From Williamsia soli (GTDB lineage: Bacteria; Actinomycetota; Actinomycetes; Mycobacteriales; Mycobacteriaceae): 64,000 bases of DNA. Location: assembly GCF_017377795.1 (NCBI RefSeq), contig NZ_JAFRDR010000002.1, positions 310,001 to 374,000 of the forward strand. The letters are read 5' to 3'. Within the stretch, counting starts at the first letter, position 1. Every line of letters begins with the position of its first letter. The notes under the pieces were generated by a model. It saw nothing but the letters and a program-made list of their open reading frames with translations. It did not search any database and had not been told where the DNA came from. The position numbers and the translations under genes are program-made. This document shows, piece by piece, positions 27,589-38,125 of the stretch.

Positions 27589-30054
27589 TTACAGTGTCTT
27601 CTTCTTGAGGATCAACCGGCGATAGGTGAACCAGATCAGCAGTAGACCGATGACGGTCATCGCGCCATAGGCCAGGGCCACGTTCGCGGCGGTCTGGTCC
27701 CAGATGGTTTCCTTCTGCGTTGATGGAGAGCCCGGTGACACCTGGCGTAGATCGACTGCGGCGGCGGCCGCGGAGTATCCCCAGCGGGCTGGGAAGATCC
27801 AGGACAATTGCTCGAGCCCCGGCCGTCCAGCCAACGGGAACAAGCCACCGCAGAAGACGAGCTGCACCATGACGACCACCACGAGTGGCGGCATCGTCTG
27901 TTCGCTCGAATTGACCGCCGCTGATATCGCCAGACCAATCAACGTGCTCACGCAGGCCAGGAAGGCAACGGCGACAAACAGTTCGATCGCGCCCGAGGTC
28001 AGCAGCCCGGGGCCCGGTGTCCCCTTGCCGGTGTAGGTGATGGCGATCATCACTGCACACTGCAGAACCGAAACGACGAAAAACACCACCATTTTGGCCC
28101 ACAGATACGCCCCGGGACGCAGGCCGACGGCGCGTTCACGCACAAAGATCGCCCGCTCGCCCACCAGGTCCCGCACGGTGAGTGCGGCGCCCATGAAACT
28201 CGCCCCGACCACCAGTACGACAAGGATTTGAACGGTCTCGCCGAGGCTGTCGTCGTTGTTGAGACCGAACCCGGCCGTACCGGGTATCACCAGCGACAAG
28301 GCACCCAGAACGATCGGCAGCAGCACCAGGAACGCCAGATAACCGGTGTCGGCGAGTATCAGCCGAACCTGCCGTCTGGACACGGTGGAGGTCTGCCGTC
28401 CGAAGCTCGTCTGCGGCGGCCGCACGGGTGAACCGGTGCGCAGGCTGGGTGGTCGGGTCGACGGACGTTGGTTGCGCGAGCGGTAGCGGAGATGAGCAGC
28501 ATCGGGCTGCTCTGCCACGAACGCGAAGATCTCGGCCCAGTCCTCGGTCCCCATCGCGGCACCGACTGCCGCCGGCGGACCGCAGAACGCTGTCTTGCCG
28601 CCCGGTGCGAGCAACAGCACCTGATCGCACATCGACAGGTAGGTCAGCGAGTGGGTCACGACGATCACCACACGCCCGGCGTCGGCGAGGCGCCGGAGCG
28701 TCGACATGACCTGTCGGTCCAAGGCGGGGTCGAGACCGGAGGTCGGCTCATCGAGGATGAGCAGCGACGGACCTGTCAAGAGCTCCATGGCAACCGACGC
28801 ACGCTTGCGTTGGCCTCCTGAGAGTTTGTCGACGCGGGTGTCGAGGTGTTCGGTGAGCTGGAGTTCGGCAAGCACTCCCGTGATGACATTGTCGCGGTCG
28901 GACTTGCTCATATCCGGCGGCAGACGCAGTTCCGCGGCGTACCGCAGTGCCTGACGGAGGGTGAGCCGGCGGTGCAAGACGTCGTCCTGAGGCACCATAC
29001 CGATACGGGTACGCAACGCCTCGTACTCTGCGTGCACGCTGCGACCCTCGAAGGTGACGCTGCCGGTCGATGGGTTTGCCGCGCCCGCCACGATCTTCGA
29101 GACGGTCGACTTTCCGGCCCCGGATGGCCCGATCACAGCCGTCAGTGTTCCGGGACCGGCCGCGAACTCCACATCGTGAAGGAGCTGTTTACCGTCTACG
29201 TGCAGCCCGATCGCATGGACGTGCAGTCCGTCGGCGACCGCTGCTTGGGCCTGCCCACGGATGAGGGTGCCTCCCGACACCACGAAGTCGCTGTTGCCGA
29301 TCGTGACCACGGCACCCTCGGCCAGCAGCTGTCGGCTGATCCGCTGGCCGTTGACGTAGGTGCCGTTGACCGATTGCAGATCTTCGATCGCGAGACCCTG
29401 TGGGGTGGAGAGCAACCGGGCGTGACGCCGGGACGCCAGCACGTCGTTGACGACGATGTCGTTGTCGGGTGTGCGTCCGATATTCAGACGCGCGGAGCCG
29501 CCCATGTCGATCGCCTGCCGTTGCGGTACGGCTTGCGGGTGGATCCGCCCGTCGGGGCTGACCTGGTACACCGCGGACATGTTCTGGTGCAGCGCCTGGA
29601 GATGAGGTGCGTCCGCGGCACCACTGAACGCCGGATACGGTTGGCGGGCCGGCGGCGGAGGTGACTGCGCGGGTCCGCCCGTCGGATCCGAGAACGTCAT
29701 CGGACCTGACGGGACAGGGGCCACCGGTCGAGCGCCGGGCGCGACCGGTGCGGTGACCGCGATATCGATCAGCGGGCCGGTGGTGGCGTCACCCAGCCGG
29801 ATGCGCTGGTTGCTTCGAAGCTCTAGACCACGCATCCGGACGCCATCGAGATAGAAGCCGTTGGTACTGCCCAGATCGACAGCGGTCCAGAACGATCCGT
29901 GCCACTCGATCGCCAGATGTTGTCGGGACACCAGTGGATGGACGATGACGATGTTGTTGTCCGGCGTCCGGCCGATGGTGAACCGTCCGGCCGGACGCAA
30001 CCTCTGCTCGGTGCCGTCCACCCAGATCCGCAGCGGCGTTGGGGATGCATTCAT
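27589..30054 (-). CDS. FHA-domain ABC transporter (Rv1747-like)
   Basis: An 821-residue fused exporter. Two forkhead-associated domains come first: about 22-80 (FTIGRTPDNNIVIVHPLVSR, STNGFYLDG) and about 190-255 (LNIGRTPDNDIVVNDVLASR, SVNGTYVNG); these bind phosphothreonine. The ABC ATPase follows with GPSGAGKST (about 308-316), LSGGQRKRASV (about 410) and LLILDEPTSGLDP (about 430). The C-terminal ABC-2 permease (about 560-821) has six hydrophobic segments and ends in a short basic tail. It matches the layout of M. tuberculosis Rv1747, which is phosphorylated by PknF. The substrate is unknown; lipid or PIM-type cargo has been proposed for Rv1747. ATG 30054 has TAAAGT 9 nt upstream. Confidence 0.92.
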   Translation of the reverse strand: MNASPTPLRIWVDGTEQRLRPAGRFTIGRTPDNNIVIVHPLVSRQHLAIEWHGSFWTAVDLGSTNGFYLDGVRMRGLELRSNQRIRLGDATTGPLIDIAVTAPVAPGARPVAPVPSGPMTFSDPTGGPAQSPPPPARQPYPAFSGAADAPHLQALHQNMSAVYQVSPDGRIHPQAVPQRQAIDMGGSARLNIGRTPDNDIVVNDVLASRRHARLLSTPQGLAIEDLQSVNGTYVNGQRISRQLLAEGAVVTIGNSDFVVSGGTLIRGQAQAAVADGLHVHAIGLHVDGKQLLHDVEFAAGPGTLTAVIGPSGAGKSTVSKIVAGAANPSTGSVTFEGRSVHAEYEALRTRIGMVPQDDVLHRRLTLRQALRYAAELRLPPDMSKSDRDNVITGVLAELQLTEHLDTRVDKLSGGQRKRASVAMELLTGPSLLILDEPTSGLDPALDRQVMSTLRRLADAGRVVIVVTHSLTYLSMCDQVLLLAPGGKTAFCGPPAAVGAAMGTEDWAEIFAFVAEQPDAAHLRYRSRNQRPSTRPPSLRTGSPVRPPQTSFGRQTSTVSRRQVRLILADTGYLAFLVLLPIVLGALSLVIPGTAGFGLNNDDSLGETVQILVVLVVGASFMGAALTVRDLVGERAIFVRERAVGLRPGAYLWAKMVVFFVVSVLQCAVMIAITYTGKGTPGPGLLTSGAIELFVAVAFLACVSTLIGLAISAAVNSSEQTMPPLVVVVMVQLVFCGGLFPLAGRPGLEQLSWIFPARWGYSAAAAAVDLRQVSPGSPSTQKETIWDQTAANVALAYGAMTVIGLLLIWFTYRRLILKKKTL

Positions 30055-30169
30055 TAACGCATCACTTTAGTCTGCCCATGATCGGACGAGCCCCATTGCA
30101 AGCGCGATGATCGACCGGTCGGACGACATCGGGAACCGGGCATCGGACGCGAACGACCCAGACGACAAC

Positions 30170-30202
30170 GGCGGCGCCGGAGCGATGTGCTCCGGCGCCG
30201 CC
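30170..30202 (-). terminator. GC-rich hairpin terminator after mpa
   Basis: 30170-30183 (GGCGGCGCCGGAGC) pairs perfectly with 30189-30202 around a 5-nt loop, 15 nt past the mpa stop. There is no T-run, as is common for actinobacterial terminators. Confidence 0.7.
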
Positions 30203-30217
30203 GCCGAGGAGTCGTCT

Positions 30218-31999
30218 CTACAGGTACTGGCCGGTGTTCGTCTCGGTGTCGATCGCGCGACTTGCGCCGGCGCTCTTGCCGGTGACGAGCGTGCGGATGT
30301 ACACGATCCGCTCACCCTTCTTGCCCGAGATACGAGCCCAGTCGTCCGGGTTGGTGGTGTTCGGCAGATCTTCGTTCTCCGCGAACTCGTCGAGGATCGA
30401 ATCAAAGAGATGCTGAATCCGCAGACCGGATTGGCCGGTCTCCAACTGCGACTTGATCGCGTACTTCTTGGACCGGTCGACGACGTTCTGGATCATTGCA
30501 CCGGAGTTGAAATCCTTGAAGTACATGATCTCTTTGTCACCGTTGGCGTAGGTGACCTCCAGGAAGCGGTTGTCGTCGGTCTCGTCGTACATCCGTTCCA
30601 CCACGCGCTCGATCATCGCCTTGACGCACGCAGCACGATCACCGCCGAACTCGTCGATGTCGTCGGGATGGATCGGAAGTGTCGGGACGAGGTACTTGGA
30701 GAAGATGTCCATCGCCGACTCGGCATCCGGTCGCTCGATCTTGATCTTCACGTCGAGACGGCCCGGCCTGAGAATCGCCGGATCGATCATGTCCTCGCGG
30801 TTGGAGGCGCCGATCACGATGACGTTCTCGAGCCCCTCGACACCGTCGATCTCACTGAGCAGCTGAGGCACGACTGTGGTCTCCACATCGGAGGACACGC
30901 CTGACCCGCGGGTACGGAAGATCGAGTCCATCTCATCGAAGAAAACGATCACCGGAGTGCCTTCGGACGCCTTTTCTCGAGCGCGTTGGAAGATCAGCCG
31001 GATGTGGCGCTCGGTCTCACCGACGAACTTGTTCAGCAGCTCTGGGCCCTTGATGTTCAAGAAGAACGACTTGGCCTCGCGGGCATCGTCGCCGCGAACC
31101 TCGGCGATCTTCTTGGCCAGGGAGTTGGCCACTGCCTTTGCGATCAGCGTCTTACCGCAACCGGGAGGGCCGTAGAGCAGCACACCCTTGGGGGGACGCA
31201 GGTCGTACTCCCGGAATAGATCCTTGTGCAGGAACGGCAACTCCACGGCATCGCGGATCTGCTCGATCTGTCGACCGAGACCACCGATGTCCTCGTAGTT
31301 GACATCGGGAACCTCTTCGAGCACCAGGTCCTCGACCTCGGCCTTGGGCACGCGCTCAAAGGCGAACCCGGCCTTGGTGTCGATGAGGAGCGAATCACCC
31401 GGACGAAGCTTTCGGTTGCCTTCGATCTCGGCGAGAAACGCCTCGCTGAGCGGTTCGGCCAGCCAGACAACGCGTTCTTCGTCAGCGTGCCCGACCACCA
31501 GCGCACGGTGCCCGTCGTCGAGCACCTCGCGCAAGGTGCTGATCTCCCCTACGGAGTCGAAATCACCGGCCTCGACGATCGTCAGAGCCTCGTTCAGGCG
31601 AACCGACTGACCTCTCTTGAGGGTGTCGACATCGATGTTGGGCGACACGGTGAGACGCATCTTGCGGCCGGACGTGAACACGTCGACCGTGAGGTCCTCG
31701 AAGACCGCGAGAAGTACTCCATAGCCGCTGGGCGGCTGACCGAGACGGTCGACCTCCTCGCGTAGGGCGATGAGCTGCTGGCGAGCCTCCTTGAGAGTCT
31801 CGAGCAACTTCGCGTTACGCGTGGTCAAGGTGTCCAGGCGGGCCTGGAGGTCGGGGTCCACCGACTTGCCGAGCGAGCCGGTGTCGGAGGTAGGGCCTGC
31901 CTTGGCAGACCGGGTCGAGGCCGAACCCCATTCGGATACCGCTGCGGTGTCTTTTTGACCGCTGCTGTTCCGGGGCTCGTCACTGCTGGATTCCGTCAT
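30218..31999 (-). CDS. mpa: Proteasome-associated ATPase Mpa/ARC
   Basis: Hexameric AAA+ unfoldase that recognises Pup and threads substrates into the 20S core. The 593-residue protein has a disordered N-terminus, a coiled coil (about 48-95, [20 protein letters not shown]), tandem OB domains (about 100-240), and an AAA domain with [18 protein letters not shown] (about 275-292) and [18 protein letters not shown] (about 349-366). It ends in GQYL; the penultimate tyrosine is the proteasome-docking residue. ATG 31999 has AGGAG 6 nt upstream. It is separated from dop by glgP and the FHA-ABC gene. Confidence 0.97.
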   Translation of the reverse strand: MTESSSDEPRNSSGQKDTAAVSEWGSASTRSAKAGPTSDTGSLGKSVDPDLQARLDTLTTRNAKLLETLKEARQQLIALREEVDRLGQPPSGYGVLLAVFEDLTVDVFTSGRKMRLTVSPNIDVDTLKRGQSVRLNEALTIVEAGDFDSVGEISTLREVLDDGHRALVVGHADEERVVWLAEPLSEAFLAEIEGNRKLRPGDSLLIDTKAGFAFERVPKAEVEDLVLEEVPDVNYEDIGGLGRQIEQIRDAVELPFLHKDLFREYDLRPPKGVLLYGPPGCGKTLIAKAVANSLAKKIAEVRGDDAREAKSFFLNIKGPELLNKFVGETERHIRLIFQRAREKASEGTPVIVFFDEMDSIFRTRGSGVSSDVETTVVPQLLSEIDGVEGLENVIVIGASNREDMIDPAILRPGRLDVKIKIERPDAESAMDIFSKYLVPTLPIHPDDIDEFGGDRAACVKAMIERVVERMYDETDDNRFLEVTYANGDKEIMYFKDFNSGAMIQNVVDRSKKYAIKSQLETGQSGLRIQHLFDSILDEFAENEDLPNTTNPDDWARISGKKGERIVYIRTLVTGKSAGASRAIDTETNTGQYL

Positions 32000-32164
32000 T
32001 TCTGACTCCTCTCCCCGAGCCGACTCGTCGCCACCACCGTGTGGTGTTCGTACGGTCGAACCCGTCTCCCGAGGTTACCGGCGAATCGGCAGCCTCGCCC
32101 TGCACCTCGCGGACCACGTTGTTGTAGCCATGTTAATTGTGCGTCGCCACAAGGTTTTCCGACG

Positions 32165-34025
<1,861 letters not shown>

Positions 34026-34030
34026 GCCGT

Positions 34031-34036
34031 TAGAGT
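34031..34036 (+). promoter_or_regulatory. Candidate -10 box (TAGAGT) for the thioesterase-like gene
   Basis: TAGAGT is followed by 7 nt and GTG 34044. It lies just past the stop of the RecB-like gene, so an independent leaderless transcript is possible. Confidence 0.4.
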
Positions 34037-34043
34037 CGGTCAC

Positions 34044-34883
34044 GTGTCTGACCAGAGTGCCTACTACCTGCCCCTGGGTCGCGACGGCGATCACGAATAC
34101 TTCACCGCCACCGAGAACACGGTCAGTGTCTGGGGGGACGAACTCCAGCACGGTGGGCCACCGATCGGATTGCTCGCCCGAGCGCTACTGCGGCACGCTT
34201 CCGACCCGAAGCACGACTTCACCCGGATCACTGTTGACATCCTCGGCGCGATCGGCCTGGGCGAGAACCGCGTCGAGACAACGGTGCTCCGGCCGGGCCG
34301 CCAGATCAGCCTGATCCAGTCCGAGCTCTCGGTACGTCAGGGCGACGGCTCATTCCGGCCCGCTGCCCGCGCGCAGGGCTGGCGGTTGGCCACCGACCAG
34401 ACCGGGCCCATCGAGCATGCTCCCCATGGCCCATTGATTCCCGGACCCGAGGAGTTGGAGGGAACCGTCGGTTTCTCCGGACTGGGTCCGCTGACCGGGG
34501 ACTGGGGTACGAAAGGTTTCGTCGGAACGCTCGAGAGCCGAATGCTGCCCGACAACAGCGGCGACGGGCGCCAGGTGTGGGTCCGTCCATTGCTGCCTCT
34601 GGTGGCCGGTGAACAGACCAGCGATGTCGAGAAGTTCTTCACCGTCCTCGACGTCGCGAACGGCGTCGGGTCGCGGCTGGAGTTCGGCAAGTGGTCGTTC
34701 ATGAACACCGACACCACGGTGCATCTGTACCGGCAGCCCGTCGGTGACTGGACCGGCATCGACGCACGCATGGCCGTGGGAGCCGCCGGCTACGGCCTGA
34801 CCGGAGCAGAACTCTTCGACGCGTCGGGTCCGGTGGGTCGATCGGCGCAGACGCTGCTCATCCGCCCCATCCCGACCCGATGA
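34044..34883 (+). CDS. Thioesterase-like (double hotdog) protein
   Basis: A 279-residue protein resembling the acyl-CoA thioesterase-like family with two hotdog halves. The N-terminal half has GGPPIGLLARALLRHASDPK and DFTRITVDILGAIGLGENRV, then RQISLIQSELSVRQGDGSF; the second half has FGKWSFMNTDTTVHLYRQPV, WTGIDARMAVGAAGYGLTGA and LFDASGPVGRSAQTLLIRP. These patterns match TesB-like proteins, though no catalytic residue is certain, and the substrate is unknown. The start is GTG 34044. It converges with hisG. Confidence 0.75.
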   Translation: MSDQSAYYLPLGRDGDHEYFTATENTVSVWGDELQHGGPPIGLLARALLRHASDPKHDFTRITVDILGAIGLGENRVETTVLRPGRQISLIQSELSVRQGDGSFRPAARAQGWRLATDQTGPIEHAPHGPLIPGPEELEGTVGFSGLGPLTGDWGTKGFVGTLESRMLPDNSGDGRQVWVRPLLPLVAGEQTSDVEKFFTVLDVANGVGSRLEFGKWSFMNTDTTVHLYRQPVGDWTGIDARMAVGAAGYGLTGAELFDASGPVGRSAQTLLIRPIPTR

Positions 34884-34884
34884 T

Positions 34885-34933
34885 GGTGGGTTTCGGTGAG
34901 TCCGACCTGCGGGAACGCTCGCCGAAACCGACC
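34885..34933. terminator. Hairpin between convergent thioesterase-like gene and hisG
   Basis: 34885-34900 pairs with 34918-34933 (14 of 16 identical positions, the remainder G-U or mismatch) around a 17-nt loop, starting 1 nt after the thioesterase stop and ending 10 nt before the hisG stop. The position suits a two-way terminator. Confidence 0.6.
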
Positions 34934-34943
34934 AACTCCGGGG

Positions 34944-35789
34944 TCAGAAGCGGCAGGAGCGGATGTCGGACGCCAAGATCGCCTTGGCGCCGAGCTCCGA
35001 CAGCTCGTCCATCAGATTCTGGTGTTGCTTACGCGGTACCAGCGACCGGACAGCCACCCAGTTCTCGTCCGCCATCGGTGCGACGGTGGGTGATTCGAGA
35101 CCTGGCGTGATCTTCATTGCCGCTTCGAGCAGCGACTTCGGGCAGTCGTAGTCGAGCATGACGTAGCGCTGTCCGTAGACCACACCCTGGACGCGGGCGA
35201 TGAAGCGCTGCGCAGCCTTGGTGCGCTCAGCGCCGGCACGCTGCACCAGAACACCTTCCGAATCGCAGAGCGATTCGCCGAACGCCGACAGCTGGTGCTG
35301 CTTGAGGGTGCGACCCGAACCCACGACGTCGGCGATGGCGTCTGCCACGCCGAGCTGGATGGAGATCTCGACGGCGCCGTCCAACCGGATGATCGTTGCC
35401 TCGATGCCGCGCGCGGCAAGATCGGCGCGGACCAGATTCGGGTAGGACGTGGCGATGCGCTTGCCCGCGAGATCTGCCACCGTCCATTCCCGCTCGTTCG
35501 GTCCCGCATACCGGAACGTCGAGGTCCCGATCCCGAGGGCGAGGCATTCCTCGACGTCGGCGCCGGAGTCGAGAGCGAGATCGCGACCGGTCAAACCGAG
35601 GTCGAGCTCACCGGAACCGACATAGATCGCGATGTCTTTAGGGCGAAGGAAGAAGAACTCGACCTCGTTGGCCGGATCCAGAACGGTCAGATCCTTCGAG
35701 TCCGAGCGGCGACGATAGCCGGCCTCACTGAGGATCTCGGCGGCCGACTCGGAGAGCGCCCCCTTGTTGGGAACGGCAACGCGCAGCAT
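34944..35789 (-). CDS. hisG: ATP phosphoribosyltransferase HisG (long form)
   Basis: First enzyme of histidine synthesis, joining ATP and PRPP. The 281-residue long form has the catalytic part ([58 protein letters not shown]) and the C-terminal ACT-like regulatory domain (about 210-281) that binds histidine for feedback inhibition. ATG 35789. It follows hisE by 50 bp on the same strand. Confidence 0.97.
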   Translation of the reverse strand: MLRVAVPNKGALSESAAEILSEAGYRRRSDSKDLTVLDPANEVEFFFLRPKDIAIYVGSGELDLGLTGRDLALDSGADVEECLALGIGTSTFRYAGPNEREWTVADLAGKRIATSYPNLVRADLAARGIEATIIRLDGAVEISIQLGVADAIADVVGSGRTLKQHQLSAFGESLCDSEGVLVQRAGAERTKAAQRFIARVQGVVYGQRYVMLDYDCPKSLLEAAMKITPGLESPTVAPMADENWVAVRSLVPRKQHQNLMDELSELGAKAILASDIRSCRF

Positions 35790-35839
35790 GGGTGGGTCCT
35801 ATCGGCAGAGGTTGGGGCAGGTACTGGGGTGGATCGCGA

Positions 35840-36121
35840 TCACAGATGCTTGTAGACATCGTCGGTCGTCAGACCGCGTTTGATCATCATCACCTGAAGC
35901 CAGTACAGCAACTGAGATATCTCCTCACCCAGCGCCTCGGACGATTCGTGCTCTGCTGCGAGCCACACTTCGCCGGCTTCCTCGATGATCTTCTTGCCGA
36001 GGGTGTGCACGCCCTTGTCCAGGGCTGCGACCGTGCCACTGCCCTCGGGTCGGGTAGCGGCCTTGTCGGTCAGTTCGGCGAACAGTTCATCGAAGGTCTT
36101 CACGGTGCCCAATTCTCCCAT
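35840..36121 (-). CDS. hisE: Phosphoribosyl-ATP pyrophosphatase HisE
   Basis: Second step of histidine synthesis, hydrolysing PR-ATP to PR-AMP. The 93-residue MazG-fold protein has [20 protein letters not shown] with the metal-binding EExxE-type helix and [16 protein letters not shown] 36121 gives the usual 93 residues but overlaps the upstream HAD gene by 35 bp; GTG 36103 ([11 protein letters not shown]) is an alternative start. Confidence 0.95.
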   Translation of the reverse strand: MGELGTVKTFDELFAELTDKAATRPEGSGTVAALDKGVHTLGKKIIEEAGEVWLAAEHESSEALGEEISQLLYWLQVMMIKRGLTTDDVYKHL

Positions 36122-36779
36122 TGAAGGCAGCCGCGACCTCAGCGAGGGTCAGCCCGACGAGACTTCGACGAGTCGTGCGTCGCGGGCCGTCCGGGACCGG
36201 AGCCGCGGAAGGCACGACGATCGCAGCACAACCGGCTGTGGTCGCCGCCTGGGTGCCCGTCGGTGAATCCTCGAAGGCCAAGCAGTCGGCCGCATCGACC
36301 CCCAGCAGAGTCGCTGCTCGTAGATACGGGTCCGGCGCGGGTTTGCCCACCGTCACCTCGTCGCCGCAGACCGTCGCCGTGAACCGGTCCCGACCGATCG
36401 TGTCGAGTGCCTGCTCGGTCAACACACGTTCGGTGTTGGTCACCAGCGCGAGTGGAATGCCCTCGGCGGCAATCATGTCCAGAGCATCTCGAGCGCCCGG
36501 CATCCACGGGATCCCGGCTGCGAACAACGTCGACACCCGGTCGCGCAACCAAGCCCCGCGCCCGCGATAGTCCCTGTCGTCGGCAGGCACTGCGGCCGCC
36601 GTGAACACCTTCGTCAGCGCATCGTTCATCGAGTTGCCGAGCGTGGATTCCCGGAGTTCGTGGGTCATCACGATGCCCAGGTCGGCGGCGAGATCGCCCA
36701 TCGCGATGTCCCAGAGCTTTTCGGAGTCCAGAAGGGTTCCGTCCATGTCGAACAACGCGGCTTTCGGTAGATCGGTCAC
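36087..36779 (-). CDS. HAD-superfamily phosphatase (beta-phosphoglucomutase-like)
   Basis: A phosphatase of about 230 residues. Motif I is [16 protein letters not shown] with both aspartates, motif [10 protein letters not shown], motif [16 protein letters not shown] and motif [18 protein letters not shown]; a helical cap lies after motif I. The substrate is unknown; sugar phosphates are common in this subfamily. GTG 36779 follows AAGTAT by 6 nt; GTG 36785 is also in frame. Its 3' end overlaps hisE by 35 bp, so the two are probably co-translated. From memory, M. tuberculosis has a PPE gene here instead. Confidence 0.85.
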   Translation of the reverse strand: MTDLPKAALFDMDGTLLDSEKLWDIAMGDLAADLGIVMTHELRESTLGNSMNDALTKVFTAAAVPADDRDYRGRGAWLRDRVSTLFAAGIPWMPGARDALDMIAAEGIPLALVTNTERVLTEQALDTIGRDRFTATVCGDEVTVGKPAPDPYLRAATLLGVDAADCLAFEDSPTGTQAATTAGCAAIVVPSAAPVPDGPRRTTRRSLVGLTLAEVAAAFNGRIGHREDLR

Positions 36780-36838
36780 CCCCACATACTTGCCGACCAG
36801 GGACCGTGAACCGAAATCGGTTGTGCGCCGACGTTGAG

Positions 36839-38101
36839 CTAGCGGTTGCCGGCGCTCCAGGCGAACGGGAGCTCGGTGCCGTTGAGAACGTTCGCACCGA
36901 TGGCCTGGCTCTTGAAAATCGTCGGATTGTGCACGGAGATCGTCCGCGCGTTGCGCCAGTGGCGGTCGAGCCGCAAGCTCTCCGAGGTGATGGACGCGCC
37001 GCCGACCTCGAACAGGTCGTTCGTGGCGCGGAGTACCAGATCGATCACGGTGAGCTGGGCCTGGGCGGCGGCCAGTTCTGCGCGGTCCAGCAGTTCCGGG
37101 TCCGCTGCGGTGGTCGCGTCCACCAGCACCTCATCGAGGATGTCGGCGACGGCGAGGACCGCGGTCCGCGCGGTGAACGCCGCAGCAGACAGTTTGCCGA
37201 TCACCTGCTGGACCAGTGGGTCCTCTCGCGGCAGGTCGGCTGCCGCGTGGGTGTAGGAGCGAGTGCGGTCGCGTACCCACTGTGCCGTGTCGTCGGTCGC
37301 CCGCTGGGCGATACCCGCGAGCACGGCCAATTGGACGAGTTGGAGATATGAGGTGGCATAGGTCTTGCCCGCTCCCCCGTACCCCGGGCCGAGAATCCGA
37401 TCGGCGGTGACGATGACGTCATTGAATTCTGTTGTGCCGCTGGCCGTGAGCCGTTGGCCGAATCCGTCCCAGTCATCGTGCTGGGTGATGCCGTCGGCGT
37501 CCGCATCGACAAGGACGGACACACGCTCCCCGTCCTTGTCGGCAGCGACGAGGATGTAGTTCGAATACAGGGATCCCGTGCTGTAGTACTTGGTCCCGCT
37601 CAGCACCCAACCGTCGCCCTTGGGGGTGAGCCGCGTCTGGTAGCGGTCGACGGCTCCGACCCCGGGCTCGGTGATGGCGTTGCCGACGAGGACTCCCCCG
37701 GCCACCGCCCGCAGCCAGGTGTCGCGCTCGTCGCTCGGTTCGGCGAGCCGCTGGTCCTCGGCGAAGCTGAAATGCACGCGAAGCGCCTGCGGCAGGTTCG
37801 ATTCGGCGGCGGCGAGGTCGATCAACAGCCGAAATTGTTGACGCACAGAGGCTCCCAGCCCACCGAACTCCACGGGCACCCGTAGGGCTCCCAGTCCGGC
37901 CTCCCGGAGTTTGTGTACCTCGTCGTGGGCGAGCCGACGGTCGACTTCCCGTTCGGTGGCACCGCCCGCGATGGCATCGAAGACCGGACGAAAGCGTGCG
38001 TCGAGTTCCGCATCGGTGACCGAACCGGCGGTGGCAGCAGTTGTGATTGTCATGGCACGAGTGTTGGTCACGCTCACGTCGAAGGCACCACTTCCGTTCA
38101 T
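36839..38101 (-). CDS. Acyl-CoA dehydrogenase-fold flavin monooxygenase (SfnB/DszC-like)
   Basis: A 420-residue protein of the acyl-CoA dehydrogenase fold. It has LGALRVPVEFGGLGASVRQQ, GNAITEPGVG, TPKGDGWVLSGTKYYSTGS, and a C-terminal helix bundle with VGGASITSESLRLDRHWRNA followed by HNPTIFKSQAIG. The latter pattern, lacking the usual acyl-CoA dehydrogenase catalytic glutamate context, fits the FMNH2-dependent SfnB/DszC monooxygenases that attack organosulfur compounds. The location directly after metH (24 bp) hints at sulfur metabolism; that is inference. ATG 38101 is used; ATG 38053 (MTITTAATAG) is a shorter option. Neither has a strong SD. Confidence 0.75.
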   Translation of the reverse strand: MNGSGAFDVSVTNTRAMTITTAATAGSVTDAELDARFRPVFDAIAGGATEREVDRRLAHDEVHKLREAGLGALRVPVEFGGLGASVRQQFRLLIDLAAAESNLPQALRVHFSFAEDQRLAEPSDERDTWLRAVAGGVLVGNAITEPGVGAVDRYQTRLTPKGDGWVLSGTKYYSTGSLYSNYILVAADKDGERVSVLVDADADGITQHDDWDGFGQRLTASGTTEFNDVIVTADRILGPGYGGAGKTYATSYLQLVQLAVLAGIAQRATDDTAQWVRDRTRSYTHAAADLPREDPLVQQVIGKLSAAAFTARTAVLAVADILDEVLVDATTAADPELLDRAELAAAQAQLTVIDLVLRATNDLFEVGGASITSESLRLDRHWRNARTISVHNPTIFKSQAIGANVLNGTELPFAWSAGNR

Positions 38102-38125
38102 GGTGAATCCAACTGCGCCGGTATT

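Noticed and set aside
27570-27590. Terminator between glgP and the FHA-ABC gene
   Set aside because: Only a 6-bp stem with a 9-nt loop; too weak to list as a feature.
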